Source: Auricularia sp. M13
Taxonomy: Eukaryota; Basidiomycota; Agaricomycetes; Auriculariales; Auriculariaceae
Direction: 5' to 3'
Assembly (NCBI GenBank): GCA_037042915.1
Contig: CM073202.1
Coordinates: forward strand, 2,604,001-2,668,000
Length of the DNA stretch: 64,000 bases
Position numbers and translations under genes: made by a program
The notes under the pieces: generated by a model
Told to the model about the DNA's origin: nothing
Seen by the model: the letters and a program-made list of their open reading frames with translations, nothing else
Databases searched by the model: none
Shown: positions 20,794-32,275 of the stretch, one piece after another
How positions within the stretch are numbered: position 1 is the first letter of the stretch
Layout of the letters: the number at the start of each line of letters is the position of its first letter

Positions 20794-21980
20794 CTACGCA
20801 AAGTTGACCTGTGCCCACGCAATGTAGTAGGCATCCTGATTCGGGCCTTGCTGCGTCCACGACAGCGCAACCGACTTCCCCGACGCATCGTAGTTGGGAT
20901 ACGCATGCAGGGCGTACGAGAAGCTGCCAGCGCTCGGAATCTGCCAGATGGGGACTGGCTGAGACCAGCCAGACTCGAGCTTGTCGCTGAACGACACGTA
21001 TACTGTTCGTTAGGTCAGCCTGGTGACAGACATAGCATAAATCTCGGCCGGAGCGTACCATGCGAGTCGCACACCGGAGCGGACGACGCGAAGACGAGCA
21101 GCCAGGCGCCGTAGTAGTTGGACCAGATCACGTCGCCGCTGACGAGGCCGTACGACTCGCCGAAGCAGTCCACATTGAATTTGAGCACGGCGCTATTGGT
21201 GTCGTCAATGGCTGGAATCTGGCTGCTCCAGCTACTGCCATCCCAGTACTGGTACGAGGAGCGCTTGGACCAGTCGCCCCAGGGCACGCGCGCGAGCTTG
21301 AGACCGTTCGCGGCATCCTTGCCCTTGCGCTCGGAGATGCCGGCGAAGGTGTACAGGTAGCCGTCGATGCCGACGACGGCGCCGAACGTGCCGTACATAG
21401 GCTCGCCGCGGTTGAAGAGCGCCTTCGTCGGCCGGTTGACGAACGGCACGCCGTCGCCGCCGATGGTGATCTCGAGGCCGGTGTTGTAGACCCCCCGCGC
21501 GCCGGACGAGGTGCGCTCGACGACAATGGGGAAGTTGATGCCGCAGTTGCCATCGCAGAGCGTCGCGATGTTCGAGTTGGGCCAGATGCCCGTGCCCGAG
21601 TCGCTCTCGCCCTCGGCGTACTTGAACGGCGCGGACTGGATGGGGCCCTTCTTGTCGTCGCCCCAGTCCTTGAAGTCCTGCGGGCCCTTGCCATTTGCGT
21701 TCGAGAGCACGATCGAGTTGCTCGTGAAGTTGGCCCAGTTCTTGCCTAACACGGGCGTGTTGCCATCCGTCGTGTAGATGCCGTCCGAGAAGATGGCATA
21801 CTGCTTGCCGGAGATGGTTCCGCCGCCGCCGCCGTCGCGGTAGATGTTGGGGAGGTTCGAGGTCGAGTTGCCCAGGACATCAATCGAGGCGACCACCGGC
21901 GGCAATGACGCGAACCGCTTCACGCACGGCTTTGCGAGGGCCGCGGTGCTGAGGGCGCCCATGACAAGAATAGAAAGCAT
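20794..21980 (-). CDS. Secreted DUF4185-like protein
   Basis: 376 residues from two exons (21980-21059 and 21002-20794). The start at 21980 is preferred over an upstream in-frame ATG at 22052 because it begins a clean signal peptide (MLSILVMGALSTAALA). The mature protein has YRDGGGGGTISGKQYAIFSDG, GIWPNSN, GTFGAVVGIDGYLYTFAG and a C-terminal PNYDASGKSVALSWTQ. These spaced Gly/Trp/Asp blades resemble the DUF4185 group of secreted fungal proteins with a predicted beta-propeller, glycosidase-like fold. Enzymatic activity is unknown. The second exon joins in frame (CDSH-VYVSFSDKL) and supplies the last blade. The kinase gene converges on it from the left. Confidence 0.75.
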
Positions 21981-22468
21981 GGCGCCGACTGCGAAAAAGC
22001 AAGGAATAAAAGTTAAATGAAAGAAAGTGAAAGGACGGAGGAAGAGAGACAAAGACTTGTGCCGTTGCTGGATCTGATTTCTAGGATCCCGAAGTGCTGC
22101 GCACGGCAGGGCTCACGCCTAATCGAAATCACCAGCTCAGTCACAGATCATCTGCTTCTTTCTGTTCTCGTCCACATGAGCTGTCAGTGTCACTTTTAGA
22201 GCGCGCAAATTCAGTCAACGGTATGACCGTACAGTACAGAGATGTTCGGAGTTCGTTCTGCAATCATTCTGTCACCCAAGCTGACCACTGAATTTTGTGC
22301 TCTTCCATGGAATTTATCACTTTGATACTACTGCTAGCTGATGACAAGCAGACCCCGGGCCGGAGTCCCGCTGAGCGCTTCAGATGATCATGAAGTGTGA
22401 CGGGACCATCCGTTCCTCGTCCTCCTCGACTTCATAGCTTCAGAGCTTCAGCAACCAGCAGCATTGCC
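21981..22468. other. Divergent intergenic region, 488 bp
   Basis: Lies between two divergent starts (DUF4185-like protein, minus; aldo/keto reductase, plus) and must hold both promoters. No gene. No motif I can name with confidence. Confidence 0.5.
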
Positions 22469-23914
22469 ATGAGCAACATACCGTATTTCACGCTTAACAC
22501 TGGCGCCAAGGTTCCATCTGTCGGTCTAGGGTGATGCGATCTGCTGCAGTCAGCGTATGGTCTCGGGGGTTGCTGACTCGGGCCTCCAGGTTGTGGATGG
22601 GCTCCTTTGGCCACGAGGATAGGGCAGAGGCGATGTGCAAGAAAGCCCTTAAGGTGGATGCTTAGCCCATCGGTTCTATGTCACTGACAACGGTCCCCAC
22701 AATGGCCAAATAGGCCGGATATCGCGCAATCGATACGGTGAGCTCACCGCCTTGCATGAGGTCACGTGCGCTAAATCTAGATGATAGGCTGCAGGATATG
22801 GTTCGTGCTGCTTTGCGATGGTACACATCGCACACAGAAAGCTGAGAATCTGCTGCTAGGCAATGAGGCTGCGGTCGGACGCGCGATTCGGGAGTCCGGC
22901 ATCCCGAGGAGCGAGATTTTCGTGACCACCAAGCTGGGGTACTTCTGCGCGCTCCGCATCTATACATGACGGGCTAAGACTCTACAGAAATAGCTTCCAT
23001 CACAAGGTCAAGGAAGGATTCGAGGCTTCTCTGAAAGCCCTCGACATCGACTACATCGACCTCTATCTCATCCACTGGCCTCAAGCGATTGTGGACGGTA
23101 AGTCTTCGGGCATAATCTTCGCATATGAGAAATAACGCCTTCTCCAAATTTAGGGAAGACTCTTCAACCAGAGGAACATCCCACGATCGTGGACACATGG
23201 AAAGACATGGAGAAGCTCCTAGAGACCGGTAGGAAGCCTTCTCCTCGTTTCCCGAGGTGTTCTCACCGATCTCAGGCAAGGTCAAGGCCATCGGCGTCTC
23301 GAATTTCAGCATCGGAAAGCTGCAGACGCTCATAGACGAGTGCACCGTCGTGCCCGCCGCCAACCAGGTCGAGCTGCACCCCTCCCTTCCCCAGTTTGAG
23401 CTTGTTGAGTTCTGCAAGAAGCACAACATCCTGGTGACGGCGTACTCGTCGCTAGGGCAGCCCGGTACGTGAATGCGTGCGAGCTTCCGCGACTGGCTGA
23501 CCTTTTTCCCCTCAGCGGCGAACGGCGCACCGAACGTGCTGTTCTCCAGCGAGATCCTCAATGCCGTCGCCAAGAAACACAACGCCAATATCGCGCAGGT
23601 TCTCCTTAGCTGGGCCGTCCAGCGCGGTATCAACGTTATCCCCAAGACAGAGAACGAGGAACGTATGCGTACGAACATCACTGTGAGTGGTTTCTATCAC
23701 CGCTTCGGGCGCTGTAACTCATATTCTGGCTGGAATTCAGCTGATCCCGCTAGACGAAGACGACATGACCATAGTCAACAACTTCCACAAGGGAGAAGGT
23801 CTGCACCGGTCGCTGCTAGGGTACCATGATGAGGAACTGGGCGGCGTGTTCGGATATACCTATGAGCAGCTTGGGTGGCCCATGGTGAAAGGTGGATTCG
23901 TTCGTCAACCGTGA
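22469..23914 (+). CDS. Aldo/keto reductase with a 13-nt micro-exon
   Basis: NAD(P)H-dependent reductase of the AKR superfamily, 318 residues. Ten exons fit: 22469-22530, 22590-22653, 22714-22737, 22788-22800, 22860-22938, 22988-23097, 23154-23228, 23276-23464, 23516-23682 and 23741-23914, together 957 nt. The catalytic tetrad is complete: Asp in RAIDT, Tyr in GYGNE, Lys in VTTKLG and His in YLIHW. Other family marks are IGVSNFS, NQVELHP and VIPKT. The tyrosine is encoded by a 13-nt micro-exon (22788-22800). A different splice choice there would replace it by unrelated residues, so the micro-exon is needed for an active enzyme. The third exon is also small, 24 nt. The C-terminal 50 residues are longer than in short AKRs. 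Substrate unknown. Confidence 0.85.
22788..22800 (+). other. 13-nt micro-exon of the aldo/keto reductase
   Basis: GCTGCAGGATATG, preceded by AGATGATAG and followed by the donor GTTCGT. It gives I-D-T-A-A-G-Y-G-N-E, which contains the catalytic tyrosine. The nearby alternative acceptor CTGCAG would start six bases later and miss the motif. Confidence 0.75.
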
Positions 23915-24382
23915 TCACCGGGAGTGGGAACTACACGTTTGATGCGCTAGACGCTCCGTACAAGGAATAATCTACGATTCGTCGCGTCTCGAAGCATGAG
24001 AGTTCTCTGGAAAAGCACAAGAACTCAGGGCTAGACAAGAAGGAACGCGTGGCTAGATGCCAGATGGTTTATGGCCTCCTGGAAGTGCCCCGGCTCGCAC
24101 AGCTCTTGAATAAGTACAATGTACGGTCATCCCAGATGAGGCGAGTCAATGTCATTATATTCGGCGTTGCAAGACTAGTTAAGGGTTACATGGGGGGTAA
24201 GAAGGTACATGCGATCGTTGTTGGGTTGTCAGTCGTTCAGTCACCATTCGTCCGGCGAATAAAATCGTGATGATGAGGGAGAGTTGAAGGAACGATAGTT
24301 GAGGGATTGTGCACCGTGGCACTCAGTGCGAAACCAGAAAGAGAATATTGTCCGTCTCCCGCAGCCAGCGTTGCGGCGGGTA
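23915..24382. other. Intergenic; right part repeated inverted at 38825-39066
   Basis: Contains the 3' flanks of the reductase and of the orphan gene to its right. From about 24146 to 24330 it is nearly identical, in inverted orientation, to 38870-39066, the 3' flank of the second orphan copy (for example TGTCATTATATTCGGCG and CATTCGTCCGGCGAAT on both). Confidence 0.7.
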
Positions 24383-27300
24383 TCACAACGCAGGCGTGGA
24401 ACCAGATGGCAGTTGAATCAAGGTGGTCGATTTCCTCAGACTGGCCAGGACGCGGACGACCTTCTCAGTGTGGGCGTGATGGTTGCTCGGTAGACGACAT
24501 CCCCGCACGTCGACGATATCCCCACACGTCGTATCCCCTGGACAATATCCTCGCACGTCGACCTTCATGGGTGGAACCTTTGCGCCATTGACAGGCGCCA
24601 ATGGGTACAGGACCTTGCGACTTGGGGAGCGTGTCGGGCCTTCCAGGCGATCAAACCTCTTCCAAATCCGCTCGTAGTCTTCGTTCCATTTGCGAACTGT
24701 GTCGATGCTGAAGTTCCGGCGGGGTGGAACTTCGGGGCGAGTAGAGCAGATGTCCTGGTCGGTGGCGGCTCTCACACCGCGCTCGATGTACATGCTGTCG
24801 TGCGCGGACATCTGGAGCTAGTAGGTCAGGACCAGATTCTCGCCGCTGATGCTAGTGAGCCGCCAGGTTCAACGCACCATGAAGAGCAATTTCTCAGACT
24901 CGGAGTCGTCCTTGAGCGTCTCGTGGATGTGTTTGGGTCCGGTCATTACTGCGCGTTCGTGGTGGCGGCTAAATACTTTCCACACCTGAACCCACGGACT
25001 TGCGTCATCCCCAACCAGGTCGGAAGGTTCTAGACGGTTTCTGATCTCGTTGGCTAGCATGGATGCATCAGCCTGCGTCGAGGTACTGTACCATAATTAC
25101 GTACGCTCTACTTCTGCGACGCGTTCGAACACGCGCTTCACGATGTCGACAAAAGGTGAAAATCCGAGGGTAAGCGCAAAGTGCTTCTGAGCAGCCGCTG
25201 ACTTTCCCGTGGCGCCGGTGACCCCGGGTCGCTCGTCCGCAATGAATCCGATCGCTCTGGCGGCAGCGCTTTCGCCGTTGGCAACAACAGCAATGTCCGT
25301 CGCATGGATAAACTGCATGGTCTCGATGTCGGCAAGCACAACGCCAAGATCTTTCGCCCGCGTAATCAAGTGAGGATGCCAGGTCGCCTCTGTTGCGCCC
25401 AAGTGGGTTTCGAAGGCCCGGAGATGCTTGTTGTACAATTCGATGAGGCCATGCGCGACCTCCGGCGTGCTGCCCCAGAACGATCGCCAATCTTGGTCGC
25501 CCAGGAAGTAGTGCTTGTGTGGTGGGAAGTTGAAGTGTGCTACAGCCAGGCCCGCCATATCACCAGCTGTCAACGACCGTCGCAGCTGAGAGTCCCGTCA
25601 GAATGTGAGGACCCATCGATAAATACAGCCCGCGCACCTGAATACGACATCCATTCATGAACCATAAAAGACGGCCAAGATCGATGACTTTCCCGCCTAC
25701 CGTGCGTTCCGTCTCCGATGGTAACATAAGGCCATTCGCCTGCAGATATTCACAATATTTATCATTGAGAAATTGCGTGTAGAAAGCCTGCAGCGAAATC
25801 CGAGGCGCAACGCTTGCCGCATGATCTGGCTCCGCCGCGGCCGAGACAGCAATCGGAGAAATAGAAATATCAGTTTCAGCAGGTCCGACGAGAGCAGCGG
25901 CGGGTTTCGCTGACTGAGCAGGAATCTCGTTGTTTGCCGCGGCTGCTGCGGTGGCCTGCATCTGCTCGGGTCGATGCACGAAGCGGCGATACTGATCAGG
26001 GTTCTGTTGCAAATGGTCGCGAAAAGGCTGAAGATGCGTCTGGTAGATGTCATGGACGGCTGTGGCAATTTCGAGGCTGGTCTTGGGCGCGTTTCTATAG
26101 CTGCCAAGGAAAGGAGCCAGAGGAACAACGCGAAACGCCACGACGGCCCAATGACTGAGCTTGAGATGTTCATTCGGTTTCAGCTGCAGACAGGTCGTTA
26201 GCAAGGCTTCCGCAAGCACATAGTCACGCACCATCCCGGGAATCTTGATACAGCTTTCCAGGCCAATCAATATGTTCACCAACCGCAGGACAGAGCCATG
26301 CACAGTCCGTTGGGCGGCAGTGGGGAATGGCTTTCGCGTTAGTATCAGATACCGAGAATATGTGTATGAAAAAACCTCTTCAATTCGACGGATAATCCTG
26401 CTGTCAAGAGATGGCGCTGAACGCTGAGCTGCAGAATTCCCAGGCGTGGCTGCATGGGAGCTAGCGCTGGGGATGGGCACCATCGCATGAGCATTTGCGG
26501 CCCCGGTCGACGAAGAGGATGCTGCAAAGTTCGTCGATGTCTGCGCAATTGTGGGGTGACTCTGGTCGCTCAAAGTGCTGCTTTTAGGTGAGACGACAGT
26601 ATGCCATATTGGAGGAAAACGATGACCTACAGTGGACGAGGAAGTACCACCTTGTTCGAAGCTTGAAGGTGTTGCTCATAAGAATGCGTCTCCTGCGAAG
26701 TGCCAGATGTCGAATCAGCGACCAGGCTACGCCGCCCTGTTGCAGCCCTTTCGTCAAGTGAAACAGAATGTGCGAATGATTTCGCCAGCCCATGTGCAAT
26801 CCCGCTCCCTGAAGCGAGCACATTGTGCTCCGATTCTGAGCCCGTCGGACTAACTGGCCCATCTTCATACACAGCAAGAAACCTTTTCCTATGAGATATC
26901 ATAGGGTCAATGTACCTATCGAAAATGTCTCTGACGCCAGTGGCAATGTCGTCGTCGGTCTTCCACGCTCCTCGTGAGTGCCCGCTGCACGGAGCACAGG
27001 GGAAGACGCGATAGGCAACAATCGCCCATTCGTCTAGGGTAAACTGCACTTGCGTCTTCGGCTGGAAAGAAATGAGCGGCAGTCCCTCGCACGCATACAG
27101 AGCAACGCACCATTCCAGAATACCCTGCGACAGCCTGGAGGCCAACCATTATATCAGCCAAGTCCAGGACCGCGCCACGAAACGTCCGCTGGGCAGCGGT
27201 AGGATAGCTCTTGCCGGTTACTTCCAGATATATCTGATATGTGCGCTCAAAGTTCTCCCGTTGTGCTATCTCAAAGCTTGGGGGCACGGCTTCGGTGAAG

Positions 27301-27628
27301 GCATCCGAGTTGGAGCCGGCACCAGCGATGGCAAATTTTAACGGACGCGAGAGCCTGAGCCACAAGGAGGATGCAGCACTCGTTATCTCCGGCGACATGG
27401 CGCGAGCCGGTTCGTGCAGCATACTGAGACGCGGGTTAGATAATGATAAACTGTGAAGTTGGCAAGCACTCACATAGGACGAAGAGGAAACGCCTCTCTT
27501 ACGACGGGCGGCAACGTAGCTTCGGCTTCGTGGACAGTATCCGGTCCCGGAGGATATGTGTCAACATCCATAGCAGCAAGAGCAGGATCGACCAGCGGCG
27601 GCTCGAACGGCGTGCGAGAAACGGGCAT
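24383..27628 (-). pseudogene. Orphan paralogue A: two-repeat version with an in-frame stop
   Basis: Inverted paralogue of the gene at 36451-38824; family unknown. Exons by comparison are 27628-27474, 27423-27111, 27061-26631, 26580-26232, 26183-25638, 25585-24878 and 24811-24383. It encodes a short N-terminus (PLVDPALAAMDVDT), two tandem copies of a domain of about 110 residues (Y-x2-YL-x5-P-T-A-A-Q-R-T, then an intron, then W-A-[IV]-V-A-[FY]-R-V-x-P), then the AGLAVAHFNFPPHKHYFLG block and a C-terminal block with KVLYPLAPVNGAKVPP. At 25097-25099 a TAA replaces the tyrosine codon found in copy B (VERT-stop-LWY against VKRAYFWY). All downstream exons are otherwise open, so the loss looks recent or the truncated form may still be made. 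Each repeat has an intron at the same place, which argues for tandem exon duplication. Confidence 0.65.
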
Positions 27629-29679
27629 GAAGGGCGCGCGCTACGGTGCAAACAGCGGAAGCCCTCAGCCGCTGAGATTTTATCCCCTGCCGAAATCTGA
27701 ACGGGTCGCCATTGTGTCATTGTAGCGCGCGAAGCTACATTTTGCCCGCGCGTAGCGCATTCCAGGTGCGGTGCGCCTTATTGTGTCGAGGGCCTATCGT
27801 GCAACCGATAGATTCCTAGAATTAGTCGCCCGTCATCCGAAGCCAGGCGTCACAATTGCATGCACGAGTGGTTGATACCGGAAGATATCTCGTTGCCCCC
27901 TACGTTGGCAAGACGCACAGGCCTGTTGTTCAGGCGCTCGCTCATGTGACCGAGGAGGCGACTGCCAAAGGCGATGCTGGTTCATATTCCTCATGTTCAG
28001 ACCTTCCGAGAGTGGATCTCGGTCCGTTGTTTCTTTGGTGCCGCGCAATTGAGTCCGAGCTGCATAGTAAAAGCCAGAAGAGGCCTTCATGGTGCCGCAG
28101 CGGAATGATGAACTAGGAGCGTTGTCCATGCGCGTTGCGGAAGAGTAGTGGAGGGTGGAACAAGGCCAGGTTGCGGATTTCGCCGCTGCGGTCGTCTCGC
28201 ACTCACCTCGTAACTTACGCTATCATGCACTGCATTTACTGGCATATAATCCGATTGCAACTTTCAATGGCCCGCCTGTCACGGTCAATCACAGTGGGTC
28301 CGTGCAGCACCATGGCCAGCTGAACGTCGCATCGCTTGGCTACTTGCAGTTGATTCTGTGACCGCCTGTATCTTCGCGGGACAGGGCATCTACATCGACT
28401 CCTGAACTCGTAGCTTGATGCTCCCACTGATTTGGGCTCCTGGACGACTCAATCAGGCTGGGCTACTGTATCAGACTCGTTGCTGTGCCGAATTCGCGTT
28501 GCCTGCCTTGGATGATTCAAATTTCACAGGGCCACCGACATAGCATCTGTCTTTCCTACCACTGCGCTTGCGCTGCCTTCTCCCCAAGCACTGTGGTCCA
28601 TCATCGCCTTATAAACAAGTTTCTCTCCAATCAAATGCTCTGCCAAACCCAAGCCTGAGACGCGTCTCGCGGCTCTTGACTTGTCTACGACGTCGACGCC
28701 CCCTCCAAGTTATTTGTTACTACCAGCGGCCGTCTCGGCTGCAGCAATTCACCTGGAAATTGGCTCAAGACAGCCCAGACGACGCTCAGGCGAATACAGC
28801 AACCAAGCATCGAAGCACCTAAACGCAACGTCGAAATGCCTGCGCGAGTACCCAAGCGCACTCAACACTTGGCAGCGCCATCCTGAAGACTCCTTCAAAC
28901 CGAGGATGATAATAGAGTAGTAGAGGAACTTAAGTGGCATTTGCAAACGTAGGTAGCTAGCTGTTTCGGTACTTTCGCAGGCATGCAATCGGGGGGCCCT
29001 CGCAGAGGTCGCGCGGCCCGGGCATGTCAAAGAATAAAATCATACAGCGTACAGTCTTGGTCGGGATGGCGGGGGCGGGCAACGGAAACAGAGATAGAGA
29101 TAGAGAAAAAAAAAGGGAACGGAAAGAAAAGAAAAAGGCGAGGGGAAGGAGGAATTGAGTGAATGATACTGTAATGCTACCGAGTAAAAAAAAAAGAGTA
29201 AAAAAGAGGAATAAGAAAAGGATGCACGGCATGTGATGAGGAAAGTGGATGGCGTGGGTGGGGGTGACTTAGCGTTTTACAGGGGGGAGAGCGTATTGTA
29301 CTAGGAATGCGTCTGTAGAATACTTTGGTGACCTGCAGGAGAGAGAGAGAGAGAGGATGAGCGAGAGTTCGGACGAGGGGAGCACACACGCTGGACCGAG
29401 AGAGAGAGGGAGAGCGAAATAGAGGATGGGACACGGAAAGCGAAGCCATAAAGGAGGTAATACAGAATTTGTCGAGCAGGCAGCGATAACGGATAACGGA
29501 TAAGCGATCCACGCTAGAGGATGGTTGGTGAGGAGGCAAGGGGCGGAACCGAAGGGGGCAAGGCGGCGCAGCACTTTTGGGGGCGGGGGTTCGTCGGCGC
29601 ACGCATCTATGACGGGGTGAGACTGGAGGAGAGGACGGAACGCACGAGGGGAGAGCGAGGAGGCGAGGGGGCGAGGAGT
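27629..29679. other. Gene-poor 2 kb with purine-rich tracts
   Basis: No gene is supported. Bases 27640-27760 are the promoter side of orphan copy A and resemble 36335-36411 upstream of copy B. From about 29060 to 29230 and again 29330-29420 the plus strand is strongly purine-rich, including a GA dinucleotide run near 29339-29356 and A-runs near 29107 and 29187. This stretch is the 3' flank of wc-2. Confidence 0.5.
29339..29356. repeat. GA dinucleotide microsatellite
   Basis: Run of GA repeats inside a longer purine-rich tract downstream of wc-2; a second GA cluster lies near 29398-29412. Confidence 0.8.
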
Positions 29680-32109
29680 CTATTGGGCATACACGCCGTC
29701 CGCAGCGCGCTCCTGCTCCGCGCCGACAGGGACAGGGAGCTTGTCCGCCCCGGGGCCCTGCTGCAGCTCCTGCGCGCGCTCAAACGACGCGGAGCTCAAC
29801 AAGCCAAGGTGCCCCTGGCCTCCCTGCTGCCCCTGCAAGAAGCGCTGCTGTTGCTGCTGCTGCTGCTCGTACATGGCCTGCGCCTGCTGGTAGTACGCCG
29901 CGCCGGCGGCTGTCGGCGACGGCGGCGACGGGCTGGGCGTGCCCTTCTGCGCCTGCTGCTGCTGCTGCTGCTGCATGAGCATGTCGGCGTACTGCGCGAT
30001 CGCGCCGACGTTGTACCCCGCGGCGAGCTGCGCGGCCGCGTCCATCCACTGCTCGCTCTTCAGCGGCATCGCGACGCCCACGGGCGTCGCCGTGCGCGCC
30101 GGCGAGCCCTTCTTCGAGCGCGACGGGCCCGCGCTCCCCTCGCCCTTTTCCTTCTTGCGCCGCTGCACGGGGTGGCCCTCGCGCTTCGCCCTGCTGCGCG
30201 CGTATCGCAGCCCACACCTGCACGTCACACGGCGTCAGCAAAACACAAAACACGAAACACAAAACACGGAGAAGCGAAGCGTGATGCCGGGGGGCGGCGC
30301 GGGGAGTGGGAGCGGGAAACAAGGGTGTAGGGTCAAGGGGGGGAGACGCACGCGTTACACAGATCCTTCTTGCCGCTCGGGCCCTTCCTCCACTCGGGGC
30401 TCGTCTTTATCTTACAATTCGAGCACTTGGTGACGCCCGCGGGCGGGTTGCCGCTCGACCGGCTCGCGCGCCCGCCGCCGCCGCCGCCGCCGTTCGCGCC
30501 TTCGTCCTTGTTCGAGCTCGTCCGCTGCCGCTGCGCGGGCGGCGGCGGCACGTCGTGCATCAGGCTGCCGGAGCTGGCGTTGCTATGCGTCGGGCTCGCC
30601 TCGTGCGCATCGTCGTCCTGCTGCTGCTGCACCGGGAACGGCAAGTGCTGCGTCGGCAGCGGCTGCTGTGCCCACCCCTGCTGTTGCTGCTGTGCGATAT
30701 ACGCACCGATATTGCCGACCGCTGCCGCCGCGGACCACGGGTCGACAGCGAACGCGCCGTTGCCCTGGGCATACCCGCTCGGCGGCTGGTCGTAGTAGAC
30801 CTGCTGCTGCTGTTGCGGGAACGTGGCATACTGCATCGGCTGGTTGGGTCGGCGGGACGAGACAGTCTTGTGGCAAGCGAATATAATACAGCCTGCGAGT
30901 GATGAGTTTATATATATAAACAGATAGGCTGCAGGCGCTTACCATAGGGAATAAATATGCTTTCGATCTCGCGCTCGACACCGTCCTGGAAGACGAGCCA
31001 CTGCTGGGCTTTGTACCGTCTCGTGCAGCTGGTCTTGGCGTCCGCCGTGGCATTGTGCGGCTGTGGGTGGGACTGGAGGTGCGGGGCGGGCTGGTTGAAC
31101 TGCATCTGGATGTCGGCGGCCAGGCGGCCGTAGTCGTCCTGGTTGCATTCTGGCGGCCAGGAAAATACGACGCCGCGGTCTGGGGTGTTTTCGAGCAGCT
31201 GGAAGACGCGCGTGTACGGGTCTGTATCCGGTGGCGGCCGCGGGACGACGGACTCGAGCTGGAGACGGAGGAATGCCGCGAGCTGTGTGCATTGCAAATG
31301 AAGGCATGAGCCAGTGCAAGCGAGACCAACTCAGGGGGGAAAGAAGGGCACCTCTGGAGTGAGCCCGCCTGTGGGGGTGCCGCACCAGTTTGTCCAGGGC
31401 GTGCGTTTGTGCTCGTCGTTGTCTTCGGGCGCGATGTCTGAGCGGTGTGAGATGGCAGCAACGCCGGGCGGTGTATGCAGGGCAGCGACGGACCAATGAC
31501 AGCGTGTATGAAACACAGGACGAGGCCGTCGGAGGCGAGGTTGATGACGAGGTCGCAGGCCATGTAGGAGGCGTCGAAGAAGACGGGCTCCATGACGGGC
31601 GGGACGGCGGCGACGCCCTGGAAGCCGAGGAGCTTGCGGATTTTGCTCAGGCGGCAGTAGCGCACGCTGGCGGCGGCGTCAAGGGCCGAGACATCGAGGA
31701 GCAGGACGGGACTGACCGGGTGACGCTCCCGTGCAGGGTGCGGCTCTCGAGCACGCCGGCGAGGTCGTTCTCGGCCGAGGCCTGCTCGTCGGGGTGGACG
31801 AACTCGAGCAGGCTGCGGCCGAGCAGCGGGTCGCGCTGGGGGCCGAGGTGGTGGGCGAGGACGGGGTCGAGGAACAGGAAGCGCAGGTCGGACGAAAGGA
31901 GCGCCCAGTCTGCGTGATCGTCCGTCAGCCACACTCGCCGTCGCCGATCGAGACGACGAACAGCACCGGGTTTCGCCCACTCTGGGCAGCGCCCCCGCCT
32001 GGCTGCTCACCGGCTGCGGCCGCAGGTGCGCGGGCGCGGCATGCGTGAACGGCGGCGGCGCGTGCGCGAACGGCGGCGGCGGCGGCGGGTGTTGCGGGGG
32101 GTAGCTCAT
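29680..32109 (-). CDS. wc-2: White-collar-2-like PAS/GATA transcription factor
   Basis: Partner of the blue-light receptor WC-1 in the fungal white-collar complex; binds GATA-type promoter elements. The exons from the PAS core onward are well supported: to 31717, then 31666-31494, 31437-31351, 31282-30943, 30892-30352 and 30217-29680. A Pro-rich N-terminus leads to a PAS domain (LFVVSIGDGE, DDHADWALLSSDLRFLFLD, LLGRSLLEFVHPDE, LESRTLHGSVTRVRYCRL). A linker with IFACHK follows, then glutamine-rich stretches and a GATA zinc finger C-x2-C-x18-C-x2-C (KCSNCKIKTSPEWRKGP, CNACGLRYARSRAKR). The tail holds two more Gln runs and ends in GVYAQ. The first 60 codons are unresolved: the N-terminus, the NPVLFVVSIGDGE stretch and the WLTDDH stretch lie in three different frames (31900-32000). 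They could be joined by a 29-nt intron plus a 2-nt shift. Confidence 0.9.
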
Positions 32110-32275
32110 CGTGGCGGGCAGCGTCGAGGAGGGCGAAGCTTGCGGGCGAGGGAAAGAGCGGGCGCAGGCTGCAAGGGACCCCCCTTCGAGTCTTGAGGCC
32201 CGCGGCGAAAAGCAAACCTTGTCAGACTCAGACTCCATCCGCCCGGCCTGCTTTCAGTTCAGACCACCACCGCCC
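32110..32275. promoter_or_regulatory. 166-bp divergent promoter of wc-2 and ankyrin gene
   Basis: Start codons of wc-2 (32109, minus) and the ankyrin-repeat gene (32276, plus) are 166 bp apart and head to head. No TATA box was seen; a pyrimidine-rich leader precedes the ankyrin-gene start. Confidence 0.55.

Noticed and set aside
22791-22800. Alternative splice join in the aldo/keto reductase giving DMKAENLLL before GNE
   Set aside because: It stays in frame but loses the catalytic tyrosine; the micro-exon solution restores the full family motif with equally good splice sites.
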